The position numbers and the translations under genes were made by a program. From Stercoripulliclostridium_A sp963642145 (GTDB lineage Bacteria; Bacillota; Clostridia; Christensenellales; DTU072), in the NCBI GenBank assembly GCA_963642145.1, contig CAVIFU010000001.1, forward strand, positions 71,334-135,333: DNA of 64,000 nt. Direction: 5' to 3'. Positions 8,624-17,469 of the stretch are shown piece after piece. The first letter of the stretch is position 1. Every line of letters begins with the position of its first letter. Under the pieces are notes generated by a model. That model was not told the DNA's origin, made no database searches, and saw only the letters and a list, made by a program, of their open reading frames with translations.

Positions 8624-9280
8624 CTAAATCGTATTCTCGTTCCTTTCGTCGACATCGTCGGACTCAGAGCCGTACCCTATTCTTCCCACGCTGATTTCGT
8701 AAGCCACGCGCGTTTCCGAAGAACCGTCATCCAATAATTTTTGATACTCTCTACTCTGAATTCTTCCGGACAAAGTAATTTTGTCCCCTACTTCGAGCTT
8801 TGCCGCAAATCGAGCGTTGCGTCCCCAGGCAATACACGGAATATAATCGGACTTATTATAAGCCCTGTTTACGGCAATCAAAATATCGGCGATTTCGCGT
8901 TTGAACGGCGTTGTGCGGAATACCGGCGGCTTACAAACAAAACCGGTAAGTTCGATGTTGTTGGCGTTTTGTATTTCGTTTGCGGGGTCGAACAGACTCC
9001 TTACAAACACCGTAAGCATAAGCTTCGATTTTCCGTTAACCAATTTGTTATAGCTACGGAATTGCCCGTCGATAGCCACTTTGTTTCCTACCGCAAAATC
9101 AGAATCGGCAAGCAGGCGTTCCGAAATTGTTACGGGAATGACGTCTTTTTGCCCGGAAAGACGTTCGATCTCGATTGCCGACTCATAGAAACCTTCGCCG
9201 AATACGCTATGAGAATAGACAGGTTCCATTGCCGTTATGCCGGAAATTGTTACTACGTTGTTATTCATAATGTCATCCAT
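8624..9280 (-). CDS. Single-stranded DNA-binding (OB-fold) protein
   Basis: A 218-residue protein with two OB-fold-like halves. The N-terminal half includes VTISGITAMEPVYSHSVFGEGFYESAIEIERLSGQKDVIPVTISER; the C-terminal half, IELTGFVCKPPVFRTTPFKREIADILIAVNRAYNKSDYIPCIAWGRNARFAAKL, resembles the SSB motif for ssDNA binding. Tandem-OB single-stranded DNA-binding proteins of this size occur in Clostridia. The C-terminus (DDVDERNENTI) is acidic but lacks the canonical DDDIPF tip. GGAGG lies seven bases before the ATG. It may not be the replicative SSB of the cell. Confidence 0.75.
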   Translation of the reverse strand: MDDIMNNNVVTISGITAMEPVYSHSVFGEGFYESAIEIERLSGQKDVIPVTISERLLADSDFAVGNKVAIDGQFRSYNKLVNGKSKLMLTVFVRSLFDPANEIQNANNIELTGFVCKPPVFRTTPFKREIADILIAVNRAYNKSDYIPCIAWGRNARFAAKLEVGDKITLSGRIQSREYQKLLDDGSSETRVAYEISVGRIGYGSESDDVDERNENTI

Positions 9281-9301
9281 TTTATATCCTCCGGATGTAA
9301 A

Positions 9302-10057
9302 TTAATTATTTTTGATTTGTTTTCCTTGCGAATCGATGGTGTATCCGTTCGCATATACAAGTTCGTCAAGTCTTACCGCCCTCAGATTTTTATTTTTTAT
9401 CGACGTTATTACAATAGGCAACGCATCGAGTATGTGGTCGCTGTTGTTATGGAATAGCACAATCGCGCCGGGCGCAAGTTTCGGAGTCACCCTTTCCGTA
9501 ATCTGTCCGCCGGAAAGCCCCTTCCAATCCAAGCTATCGATGCTCCACTGAATGCACTGCATATTTTTGTTTGTCAATGCGTTTATCAGTTTGTTGTCAT
9601 ATTCGCCGAAAGGCGCGCGAAAGTACGTCGCCGAATAACCCGTCAGCGTCAGAATTTTGGCGTTGACTTCGGTTATCTCGTTGTCGATATCGGACGTTCC
9701 GAGCTTGGACATATGCTTGTGATTAAGGCTGTGGTTAGCCACAAGATGCCCTCGATCGTAAATTTCTTTGACGAGTTCGGCGTTTGCGTCAATCCAAAAC
9801 CCTGTCAAAAAGAACGTTCCGCGCAATCCGTTCGCTTCCAGTATGTCCATTATTCCGCGAGTTTTATCGGAGCCCCAAGCCGCGTCAAATGTAAGAGCGA
9901 CCTTATTTTCGGCGGTATCCACGCTATATATCGGTATCAGTCTATTAGTCGAAACGCTCGTGAATACTCCGGCGCCGGCAAGCGCGACAATCGTTATTAC
10001 GATAATAAGCGCGACAGCCGTCAGCAATACGGCTCGCTTTTTACATACTATGAACAT
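9302..10057 (-). CDS. pdaB: PdaB-like sporulation polysaccharide deacetylase
   Basis: A 251-residue carbohydrate esterase 4 (NodB) protein with one N-terminal membrane anchor (residues ~8-32). RLIPIYSVDTAENKVALTFDAAWG is typical of the sporulation PdaB/YbaN group. Catalytic motifs: TFDAAWG (Asp), HSLNHKHMSKL (the zinc histidines), RAPFGEYD and LDWKG, with H near the C-terminal LFHNNSD. It is expected to act on peptidoglycan at the forespore surface. GGGAGGAG precedes the ATG. Its gene is isolated from the sporulation clusters further along. Confidence 0.85.
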   Translation of the reverse strand: MFIVCKKRAVLLTAVALIIVITIVALAGAGVFTSVSTNRLIPIYSVDTAENKVALTFDAAWGSDKTRGIMDILEANGLRGTFFLTGFWIDANAELVKEIYDRGHLVANHSLNHKHMSKLGTSDIDNEITEVNAKILTLTGYSATYFRAPFGEYDNKLINALTNKNMQCIQWSIDSLDWKGLSGGQITERVTPKLAPGAIVLFHNNSDHILDALPIVITSIKNKNLRAVRLDELVYANGYTIDSQGKQIKNN

Positions 10058-10132
10058 TTCTCCTCCCGATTTTAAGCTTTTTTCAAGGTGGAATTAAGGC
10101 AAGTATTGTCGATATTTGTCATAAAACAACAC

Positions 10133-10164
10133 AAAAAAAGCACATCCGATTATAGATATGCTTT
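10133..10164 (-). terminator. Intrinsic terminator of the repeat lipoprotein gene
   Basis: AAAGCATATC pairs with GATGTGCTTT around an eight-base loop, followed by a run of Ts on the minus strand. It lies downstream of the lipoprotein stop and upstream of pdaB. Confidence 0.8.
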
Positions 10165-10221
10165 TAATAAAGTTTATATTACGAGTTAATGAAATTCTAC
10201 GTAAATATCTCTATGATTTCG

Positions 10222-13200
10222 CTATAATATCGAGTAGTCGTAATTAGACCACACTAAGTGATTTTTATAGAGCTTCTCTTGCGACGAGCCGATGGTAATT
10301 TTAAGCGATCCGTCGGCAGTGTTGTCAATGGGAGCAAAGTATGCACCGGGAAGAGATACGCACGAACTTAGATTGATATTCAGTTGCTTGCCTGCGCAAA
10401 CATTAAATGCGTATTTGCCGATTCTTTGAATCGTGTCGAGATTAAATGTCGTCAAGCTATCCGCGCCGTAGAATGCGTAATCTCCTATATAAGTGACGGT
10501 GGACCTGTTTATGCCGAAGTCGGCTATGCCGTCTACGCCTATTATTGACATGTAAGATATACCGGCAAGTTTTTTGGCATTCGAGAAAGCATAACTGCTT
10601 ATCGTGGTAAGTCCTCCGGAATAAATCATTTGAGTTAGGTTTTTGGCGCCATAGAAGGCGTAACTTGCTATTACTTTTACTTTGCTCGGCACTGTAAACG
10701 CAGACTGCTCTTTCGAGGCGGGATAGGCAATCAGGAGCGTCCTGCTTGCGTTGAAGAGCACGCCGTCTTGCGTACTGAAAGACGAATTAGAGCTCGGCGC
10801 GCTTATGCGTTCAAGAGCCGTGCAATCCATAAACACGCCCGTACCGATGGAGGAAACGCACTTCAAATCTATATTCTTTATCTCTTTGAGACCGTATAAC
10901 GCGAACCTATCCAAAGTGCACACATAGGATAAATCCAAAGATAATACGCCTTGGGCGTTACCGAACGCATAAGGCGCGATGTAAGTTACCGCCCTGTTTG
11001 AATACGATTCCGGTATCTTGATATATACGTCGGATCCGCGATACGCAAACACTCCGTAAGTTCCGTCTTTACGCTTATATAACAGGAAGTTATTTATATC
11101 GTTAATACCGTTTCGATAAAAATAGAAATCCTCCTCGGCATTACCATACGGCGATACGACGAAGTAATTGTTATCGAAATAGACAGTAGATTCGGCGTTG
11201 AATTTATCATTGAGAATTCTTGCCGTCGCATTTGCGATACGCGCTACTTCGGAGAGATCGTTTATTTCGAATATGTAGAAGTCGTGCCCGTATTTGGCTT
11301 TCACCGATACGGCACCGCAAATATAGCCGGCGTAGTCGGATAACGTATTGTCAAAGACCTTATATAAGTCATACCGATTCTTTTGATACGAGACGGTAAA
11401 GCCGTAGCGGTTGAATAACTGCAAATTTTTCTTATAGGAGCTTTCCAATCCGAATACATATTTTTCGGAATCGCTTATCTGTTCGAACTCGGCATAAATT
11501 TCCACTGCCGATTCGGGCATTGTAAAGACATCGCATATCGGCGTATAACCGTTATTCGGTTCCACAATGTTTAGCGATTTGAGTTTGTACCCCTTATTCG
11601 GGCTTACGTTCAATTTAACCAACGTGCCTGCCGCTATTCCGCCGTTTCGACCGACGCTAACCGTGCCGCCGCTCGTCGTGCGTACGGTTATGTAATAGCT
11701 ACGCGATTTGTCAGTCGTGCGATGTGCCGTACTTGCGGTTACGCTTACGGTGTCGCCATGCTCTGCTTTGTCGGCAGTCAGTTCAAATACGTTCGCGGAG
11801 TCCAAAAGTTCGGTGTACGTGCCTATCGCCACGGACAATTTTACGTCTTCCGTAAGGTAGTCTTCGTACGCACCCACATTGAAGTAGACGTTTCCGCCTA
11901 TTTTGAGTGAGGTCGATGAAGGCGTCGCGTATATTTTGCCGTCGTCGTACGCATCTACGCCGAATACGCGGTCAAATTTTGCCGTAACGCATACGTTATC
12001 AGCGTCGGGCATTGAGAACGAGTCGTTATTGCTTAGCGACAGTGTTTTCTTTTCACCGTTAAGCGTATATGTAACGGTTATGCCTTTATCGGCAAGCACA
12101 TAGCCGTTTATCGAGGCTGCCGTAACCGTAACGCGTTCGTATTCGCAAGCGGTAGTTTTATCCGCCGTTACGGAGCCGCCTATCGCCGAGTTGAGTAAGT
12201 TCACCGCGTGCGCGGTACCCTTTTCTACAACCTTTGCGTATATCGTTACATCCTCGTCGGGCATAAGGAAAACGCCGTAATTTATTCTTACGTTTTCGTT
12301 ATATACCAATTTTTCATATGCAAAAACATATCCTTCGTCGGGTATGATGTCAACTGTTATTTTATCGCCGTATGACGCGAATTCCGCAGACAACACACTC
12401 GTAAACTTATCTGAATCGGTCGCTTCAACCGATATACTGTGCCCTATCGGCAAAAAATCGACGGTAATGTTACAATCAGACTTAGGCATGTAGAACGAAT
12501 CGCCGGCAACGTAAATGCCGTTTGCATATACTCCTCCCAGCCCGTAGCCATTGTCTGCTATGGTCGAAAACGATATTTTTTCTCCGGCTTTATATGAATT
12601 TTTAATATCTTTGATATTGATTTTGCCGTTAACGGGTTCTGTTATCGTCAACTCATAGTCTTCATCGTTTTGCTTATCGATAACGATAAAAGATGCGCCG
12701 ACGCTTACATCGGACGTCGGCATTACGAAAGAATTGCCGGATAGGCGCGTGTATACGCTTGCACCTTTGACGGAATACCTGACAGTGATGCCGTTTAGCA
12801 TATAGCCGTCGATCGGAGTCGCGGATATTTCCACATATTCTCCGGCGTTCGCTTTTGCGGTATTTAAGATAATTTGTCCGTTCGCGTTGTTATCGGCAGA
12901 TACGGAATAGTATGTTCCGCGATCGATTTCCTCGAATTCCGCAATTATCGTTACTTCTTCCGCGCCCATGTAGAATAAACACGTATTGCTTACGCCCACA
13001 TTTAACGCCGTGCCGTCTTGGAAGTAGATGGATTTAAGTTTGTAGCCGTAATCGGGCAAAATCAAAAGAGTGACTGCGTCTCCGCTTTGAGCTTTTTCAA
13101 CGCTTCCGACAACCGTACCGTTTGGTTCCGACAGCAGCGGATCGCAAAGAACGGTTACGGAATGCGGTTCGAGCTCGAATTCGCAAGTAACCGTTACCGG

Positions 13201-13746
13201 TTCTGCCGGCATGACGAATTCATAGTAAGCATAGCGTTCTTCCGATTGCGTCAACGCTATACCGTTTGCTTTCAGTGTGCCGTCCTTAACGACATATCCG
13301 GCACCGCACTTAATTTCTACGGTAACGACATCGCCTTTGCGCGCCCTTTTATCTTCCGGCGTAACGATCTCAATCGTCCCGTTTTCGGAAGTAGTCAAAA
13401 CGGTAATGGCATGCCTATACGTTTCAACGCTTTCCCACCCTGCAAAAATCGTGATATTGCGCTTAACTCTGTACGTGGAAACGTTTAATCTGTACAAACA
13501 ATCCTTGTCGATATACCAACCGGTAAATACATAGCCCTGCCTTTCCGGAGGGTTTTCCGGCAAATTTATGGAGGCGTTCTCTTTGAGATACATCGTATCC
13601 ACCGGAGTACCGCCTTGAGTGTTGAAAGAAATTATATACAAACCACGCTTATTTTCGTCATTGTTGCACGCGGAAAGAACACCCGCGCACAGGCACGCGC
13701 ACAACAAGAGGAAAAGTATTGAAATCAAACATTTTTTTAAGCGCAT
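10222..13746 (-). CDS. Large surface lipoprotein with InlB-type and BspA-type repeats
   Basis: An 1174-residue predicted lipoprotein. The signal peptide ends in the lipobox LSAC (lipidated Cys27). Residues ~36-108 form a Listeria-Bacteroides InlB B-repeat (YIISFNTQGGTPVD...GYVFTGWYIDKD). About seven to eight divergent InlB-like beta modules of 70-80 residues follow, recognisable by endings such as FVMP...VTVTCEFE and FTMPESAVEIYAEFE. After a ~150-residue linker, the last ~270 residues are BspA/LRR_5-type leucine-rich repeats (YIAPYAFGNAQGVLSLDLS, VKVIASYAFYGAKNLTQMIYSGG). It is probably a cell-surface binding or adhesion protein; the ligand is unknown. It has its own promoter and terminator and interrupts the conserved polC-rimP neighbourhood. 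Confidence 0.85.
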   Translation of the reverse strand: MRLKKCLISILFLLLCACLCAGVLSACNNDENKRGLYIISFNTQGGTPVDTMYLKENASINLPENPPERQGYVFTGWYIDKDCLYRLNVSTYRVKRNITIFAGWESVETYRHAITVLTTSENGTIEIVTPEDKRARKGDVVTVEIKCGAGYVVKDGTLKANGIALTQSEERYAYYEFVMPAEPVTVTCEFELEPHSVTVLCDPLLSEPNGTVVGSVEKAQSGDAVTLLILPDYGYKLKSIYFQDGTALNVGVSNTCLFYMGAEEVTIIAEFEEIDRGTYYSVSADNNANGQIILNTAKANAGEYVEISATPIDGYMLNGITVRYSVKGASVYTRLSGNSFVMPTSDVSVGASFIVIDKQNDEDYELTITEPVNGKINIKDIKNSYKAGEKISFSTIADNGYGLGGVYANGIYVAGDSFYMPKSDCNITVDFLPIGHSISVEATDSDKFTSVLSAEFASYGDKITVDIIPDEGYVFAYEKLVYNENVRINYGVFLMPDEDVTIYAKVVEKGTAHAVNLLNSAIGGSVTADKTTACEYERVTVTAASINGYVLADKGITVTYTLNGEKKTLSLSNNDSFSMPDADNVCVTAKFDRVFGVDAYDDGKIYATPSSTSLKIGGNVYFNVGAYEDYLTEDVKLSVAIGTYTELLDSANVFELTADKAEHGDTVSVTASTAHRTTDKSRSYYITVRTTSGGTVSVGRNGGIAAGTLVKLNVSPNKGYKLKSLNIVEPNNGYTPICDVFTMPESAVEIYAEFEQISDSEKYVFGLESSYKKNLQLFNRYGFTVSYQKNRYDLYKVFDNTLSDYAGYICGAVSVKAKYGHDFYIFEINDLSEVARIANATARILNDKFNAESTVYFDNNYFVVSPYGNAEEDFYFYRNGINDINNFLLYKRKDGTYGVFAYRGSDVYIKIPESYSNRAVTYIAPYAFGNAQGVLSLDLSYVCTLDRFALYGLKEIKNIDLKCVSSIGTGVFMDCTALERISAPSSNSSFSTQDGVLFNASRTLLIAYPASKEQSAFTVPSKVKVIASYAFYGAKNLTQMIYSGGLTTISSYAFSNAKKLAGISYMSIIGVDGIADFGINRSTVTYIGDYAFYGADSLTTFNLDTIQRIGKYAFNVCAGKQLNINLSSCVSLPGAYFAPIDNTADGSLKITIGSSQEKLYKNHLVWSNYDYSIL

Positions 13747-13752
13747 ATTTAT

Positions 13753-13780
13753 ATAATACCTTATACAGCCGTCATGTCAA
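13753..13780 (-). promoter_or_regulatory. Sigma-A promoter of repeat lipoprotein, leaderless spacing
   Basis: TTGACA-N16-TATTAT with exactly six bases to the lipoprotein ATG and no convincing Shine-Dalgarno. It falls in the short gap after the truncated PolC-like gene. Confidence 0.65.
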
Positions 13781-13795
13781 TATTTTTTGAACTTT

Positions 13796-15328
13796 TTATG
13801 AAAGACTTGCGAGCTTTTTGAGAACTTTGGCAGTCGCAATCGTATCGTATAGAGCGCGATGCGCGTTCGTCAGTTCGATATCGAATTGTTTGCACAAGTC
13901 GTTTAATGTGTTTTTTCTATCTCTGCGGAAGATTTTTTTTGCCATCGCCAGCGTGTCGATCACCGGGTTATCGAAGTTATATAAGTATTGCCTCCCGTGA
14001 TAAGTGATGAATCCGATATCGAACGGCGCGTTATGTGCGCATAGCGTAGCGCCATAGGAAAATTTATAAAAATCCCCTACGACGTCTTTGAATATCGGCG
14101 CGTCCTTTACGTCCTCGTCGTAGATATTGTTTGTTGCCGAGGCTTCTTCGGGAATATGTTCTTCGGGATTTATCAATGTCGAGAAAGTCTCCTTGATAAC
14201 GCCGTCTTCCATCAATACGGCGCCGATTTCAATTATTTTGCAAGAACTTACCTGCAACCCCGTCGTTTCAAGGTCAAATACGACGATCTTGCCTTTGAGC
14301 AATTCCGGAAGCTCCTCTTCTTTTTCTTCAAACAAATTCCCCTGTTCGGACTCCGAGTAAGGCTCCGGGAAAACTTTGTAATACTCATCCGGCACGGTAT
14401 TGTACACAACGTCGGTATTTATACTTGCATAGTCAATGTCGCAAACGGCAATGCGACGCACCCAAAATATAAATCCTCCGGATTTCTCATCCATCCGTAG
14501 TTCGCCTTCCGCGACTATGTCTATGTCCTCCAATAGGTAAGAACGCATCGCTTCTTGTTGTTTGGGGAACCTCGGGAATATCATGCAATCCACTTTTGCC
14601 GTCGTATCGTCTATTGAAAATCGAAAATAAACTTTACCGTTTTTGGACATAGCTTCGCGCACGTTAGACAGCTTGCCGCAGAGAGTGACGTTTTCCGACT
14701 CCTTTTTAAGTGCGTCCACTATGTATACCGGTTTACGTCCGATTGTTCCTATCAAATCGACTTTAATTTTAACATTTGCAACGCGCAAAGTCGGTCTCAC
14801 TGAAGAAACGGATCTGATTTTGCGTATACCGTCATAGCTTTTCTTTTCGGTACGGAAGAACTCTACTTCAACGCTTTCGAATATTTGACCCTCCAAGTAA
14901 TCCGAAAGTTGTTTATCGTATCCGCAGTCGGCAAGATATCCGAAAACATCCGGCGGTGCGCCTACTTTAATCTTAACAAGGCAATATTCGATTTGTATGT
15001 CAAAAGTGACGTCACCGAGTTTAGAGAACAACAGACTGCTTTCTTTGTAAAAAAAGTCGTTGATACATTGAAGAATATACCTTTCGCTCGTTTCCGTTTT
15101 TTTGTACACTACATGGAAAATAATGTTTTTCGGCAAAATATCGCCGATTATGTCCGAAACTTTATGCTTTAACTCTTCGTTGAGGCGCGTATCGTAATTG
15201 GTAGCGTCCACAAGCAACGTAATTACAAGCTCGTCCGTTTCGTTGATAACGGCATGCGACAACTTGAATATACGCTCTTCTTCATTCAAGGATTCATTCA
15301 GAAGATAATTAAAGGCGCCGTTATCCAT
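13796..15328 (-). CDS. Truncated PolC-like protein: N-terminal, OB and DEDDh exonuclease domains only
   Basis: A 510-residue protein resembling the front part of Gram-positive DNA polymerase III PolC (~1430 residues). Residues ~1-200 resemble the PolC N-terminal domain; ~200-310 form an OB fold (VTLCGKLSNVREAMSKNGKVYFRFSIDD...VDCMIFPRF). Residues ~345-505 are a DEDDh proofreading exonuclease with Exo I VFDLETTGL, Exo II HNAPFDIGF and Exo III HRALYDTIAT. The reading frame stops right after the exonuclease; both PHP halves and the whole polymerase are absent here. GGAGG lies seven bases before the ATG, and the start overlaps ispG by eight bases. That is the place where full-length polC normally sits. 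It may serve as an accessory exonuclease. Confidence 0.82.
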   Translation of the reverse strand: MDNGAFNYLLNESLNEEERIFKLSHAVINETDELVITLLVDATNYDTRLNEELKHKVSDIIGDILPKNIIFHVVYKKTETSERYILQCINDFFYKESSLLFSKLGDVTFDIQIEYCLVKIKVGAPPDVFGYLADCGYDKQLSDYLEGQIFESVEVEFFRTEKKSYDGIRKIRSVSSVRPTLRVANVKIKVDLIGTIGRKPVYIVDALKKESENVTLCGKLSNVREAMSKNGKVYFRFSIDDTTAKVDCMIFPRFPKQQEAMRSYLLEDIDIVAEGELRMDEKSGGFIFWVRRIAVCDIDYASINTDVVYNTVPDEYYKVFPEPYSESEQGNLFEEKEEELPELLKGKIVVFDLETTGLQVSSCKIIEIGAVLMEDGVIKETFSTLINPEEHIPEEASATNNIYDEDVKDAPIFKDVVGDFYKFSYGATLCAHNAPFDIGFITYHGRQYLYNFDNPVIDTLAMAKKIFRRDRKNTLNDLCKQFDIELTNAHRALYDTIATAKVLKKLASLS

Positions 15329-16343
15329 TGTATTCCTCCGCGAGGGCTACAAGCTCATCGATAATATCCTTGTTTTCTACTGATTTTTTGAGTTTACCGT
15401 TTACGTATATCGCGGAGCGAGTTTTGCCGCCGCACACACCGAAGTCTGCCCCGACGCTTTCTCCGATACCGTTGACGGCGCAGCCCATTACCGCTATTTT
15501 GAGAGGTTTTTTGCTGTTTTCGGTCAGAGCTTCCAAACGCTCGGCAATTCCCTTCACATCGATTTCGGTTCTCGCGCAAGTCGGACAAGCTATCACTTCC
15601 GTAAATTTTTTGTCCATGCCTATGGCGCGTAATATTTTTCGTCCTTCCGTCACTTCGAGTATGGGATTGGCTGTAAGCGAAACGCGTATGGTATCGCCGA
15701 TTCCGTCAAGCAACAATGAACCTATCGCAATATCCGACTTTGTTATGCCGAGTTTCGGCGTACCGGCTTCGGTCAGTCCTACGTGTAAAGGGAGATCTGT
15801 AAGCTTACTAAGCGCGCGGTAAGCTTGCACGGTTTTATTTACGTTGGATGTTTTAACGGCAAGTACGATGTTTTCTATGCCCAAGTCCATAAGCTCTTCT
15901 GCCGAGGCGCACGCCATATGCGCAAGCTCTTCCGCCGTGCGCACGGCGCCTCTTTCCGAGCCTTCGTTTACGCCTACTCTTACGGGAATACCGCGCTCGG
16001 CGCAAACGCTTGCAAATTTATGTAGTCCGTCTTTGGGGAAATTGGACGGGTTTATCCTAACCTTGTGCGCGCCTGCAAGTATCGACTCGATTGCAAGGCG
16101 ATAGTCATAGTGTATATCGGCAACCACCGGAATGGGTGAAAGCTTGACAATTGTTTTTAGGCTTTCGGCAGATTCCGCGTCCGGCACGGATACTCGGACG
16201 ATGTCGCATCCGACGCCGGATAGTTCACTTATTCTTTCGAGTGTCGCGCGCGTATCCGCTGTCGGCGTATCCGTCATCGATTGGACGGTAATCGGCGCGC
16301 CTCCGCCTATCGGTATATCTTTAACGTAAATGCGTTTTGTCAT
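15321..16343 (-). CDS. ispG: 4-hydroxy-3-methylbut-2-enyl diphosphate synthase
   Basis: A 340-residue IspG (GcpE), the iron-sulfur enzyme that converts MEcPP to HMBPP in the MEP isoprenoid pathway. It has the bacterial short form: TIM-barrel domain (VQSMTDTPTADTRAT, VADIHYDYRLA, KVRINPSN) followed by the [4Fe-4S] domain with cysteines in CPTCART and MGCAVNGIGE. Together with dxr upstream it places two MEP enzymes in one transcription unit with cdsA and uppS, linking isoprenoid supply to lipid-carrier synthesis. Confidence 0.95.
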   Translation of the reverse strand: MTKRIYVKDIPIGGGAPITVQSMTDTPTADTRATLERISELSGVGCDIVRVSVPDAESAESLKTIVKLSPIPVVADIHYDYRLAIESILAGAHKVRINPSNFPKDGLHKFASVCAERGIPVRVGVNEGSERGAVRTAEELAHMACASAEELMDLGIENIVLAVKTSNVNKTVQAYRALSKLTDLPLHVGLTEAGTPKLGITKSDIAIGSLLLDGIGDTIRVSLTANPILEVTEGRKILRAIGMDKKFTEVIACPTCARTEIDVKGIAERLEALTENSKKPLKIAVMGCAVNGIGESVGADFGVCGGKTRSAIYVNGKLKKSVENKDIIDELVALAEEYNG

Positions 16344-16356
16344 AAGTAGTACCTCG

Positions 16357-17469
16357 TCAAGTAGTTACGAATCGGAATATGTCTGCAAATATCGCAAATC
16401 CGAACAATAGTACCATTCCTACCGTGTGTATAATAGCCTCAACCTTACGATTGACGGGCTTTTTGAAGATCCATTCAATCAGACAGAACACCATTCTCGA
16501 TCCGTCAAGAGCAGGTAACGGCAACAGATTCATTACGGCAAGGTTTGCAGAAACCAAACACACGACATATGAGAGCGTGGCAAATCCGCCGCTCGCCGCT
16601 TCACTCATAACCTTGATGGTAGTAACGGGACCGCCTACATTGTTAAAAGCAAGTTTCCCGGTCAACAAACTTCCGAGTATCGCAAAAATTTTGTATACGA
16701 GGAAGAACATAAACGTAAACGAGCGAGCAAACGCAAGTAAGAACGGTAATTTTACCGCCGATGTATAAGAAGAGAACCCGAAGCCGTAATTCGTTTCGGT
16801 TTCACCGGTGTCGCTGTTTATTTTGGGCGTAAAGTTGCCTTGCTCATCGAATTCTCCCAACGTATACACGTTTTTGGTAATGGTTAATTTAACTTTTTTG
16901 CCGTTGCGCAACACGACCACGTTTGCGGTATCACCGGCTTTGGAAAACGCCGCTTGCGCGTCGTCCAAGGTAAGAATATTTACCTGTTTGCCGTTTACGC
17001 TCAGGAATGCGTCCCCTGCTTCAAGCACTTGCGCGTTGGGAGAATCGGGATAGACTGCGGCAATATTAGGTAACACTTGTCCGTATGCGGAAAAGAAGAT
17101 CACTATGATTATCCATCCCGAAACCAAGTTGAAAAAGGCGCCGGAGAAAAGTACTATCAACCTTTTCCAAGGCGGTTGATTATTGAAAGCTTGCGGATCG
17201 GAATTGTCCTCGTCTTCGCCCTCGAATTGACAAAATCCGCCGAGAGGGAAAGGACGTATAGTGAACAAAACGCCGGTTTTTTTGTTTTTATGCTTAAATA
17301 TAGCGGGTCCGAAGCCGATACCGAATTCATATATTTTGAATCCGAGCAGGCGTCCGGCGAGGTAATGCCCGAGTTCATGGACTACCACCATAAACATAAG
17401 TGCAAGTATGGCAAGCAGTACATACCCGATGGTTGCCATGACGCTTGCAAACGTTGCCGATATCAACAT
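16357..17469 (-). CDS. rseP: RseP-type site-2 intramembrane zinc protease
   Basis: A 370-residue S2P-family metalloprotease. HELGH lies in the first membrane segment (VVVHELGHYLAG), a PDZ domain is in the middle (VYPDSPNAQVLEAGDAFLSVNGKQV), and the second metal ligand is in LLPLPALDGSRM near the C-terminus. In Bacillota this enzyme cleaves anti-sigma factors and leftover signal peptides within the membrane. GGAGGTGAGGA sits directly before the ATG, which overlaps the dxr 3' end by seven bases. It lies between dxr and ispG as in other Clostridia. Confidence 0.94.
   Translation of the reverse strand: MLISATFASVMATIGYVLLAILALMFMVVVHELGHYLAGRLLGFKIYEFGIGFGPAIFKHKNKKTGVLFTIRPFPLGGFCQFEGEDEDNSDPQAFNNQPPWKRLIVLFSGAFFNLVSGWIIIVIFFSAYGQVLPNIAAVYPDSPNAQVLEAGDAFLSVNGKQVNILTLDDAQAAFSKAGDTANVVVLRNGKKVKLTITKNVYTLGEFDEQGNFTPKINSDTGETETNYGFGFSSYTSAVKLPFLLAFARSFTFMFFLVYKIFAILGSLLTGKLAFNNVGGPVTTIKVMSEAASGGFATLSYVVCLVSANLAVMNLLPLPALDGSRMVFCLIEWIFKKPVNRKVEAIIHTVGMVLLFGFAIFADIFRFVTT

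Noticed and set aside
13747..13800. Frameshift that would restore a full PolC polymerase downstream
   Set aside because: The ~50 bases after the stop are non-coding and lead into the lipoprotein promoter; no polymerase motif appears in any frame nearby.
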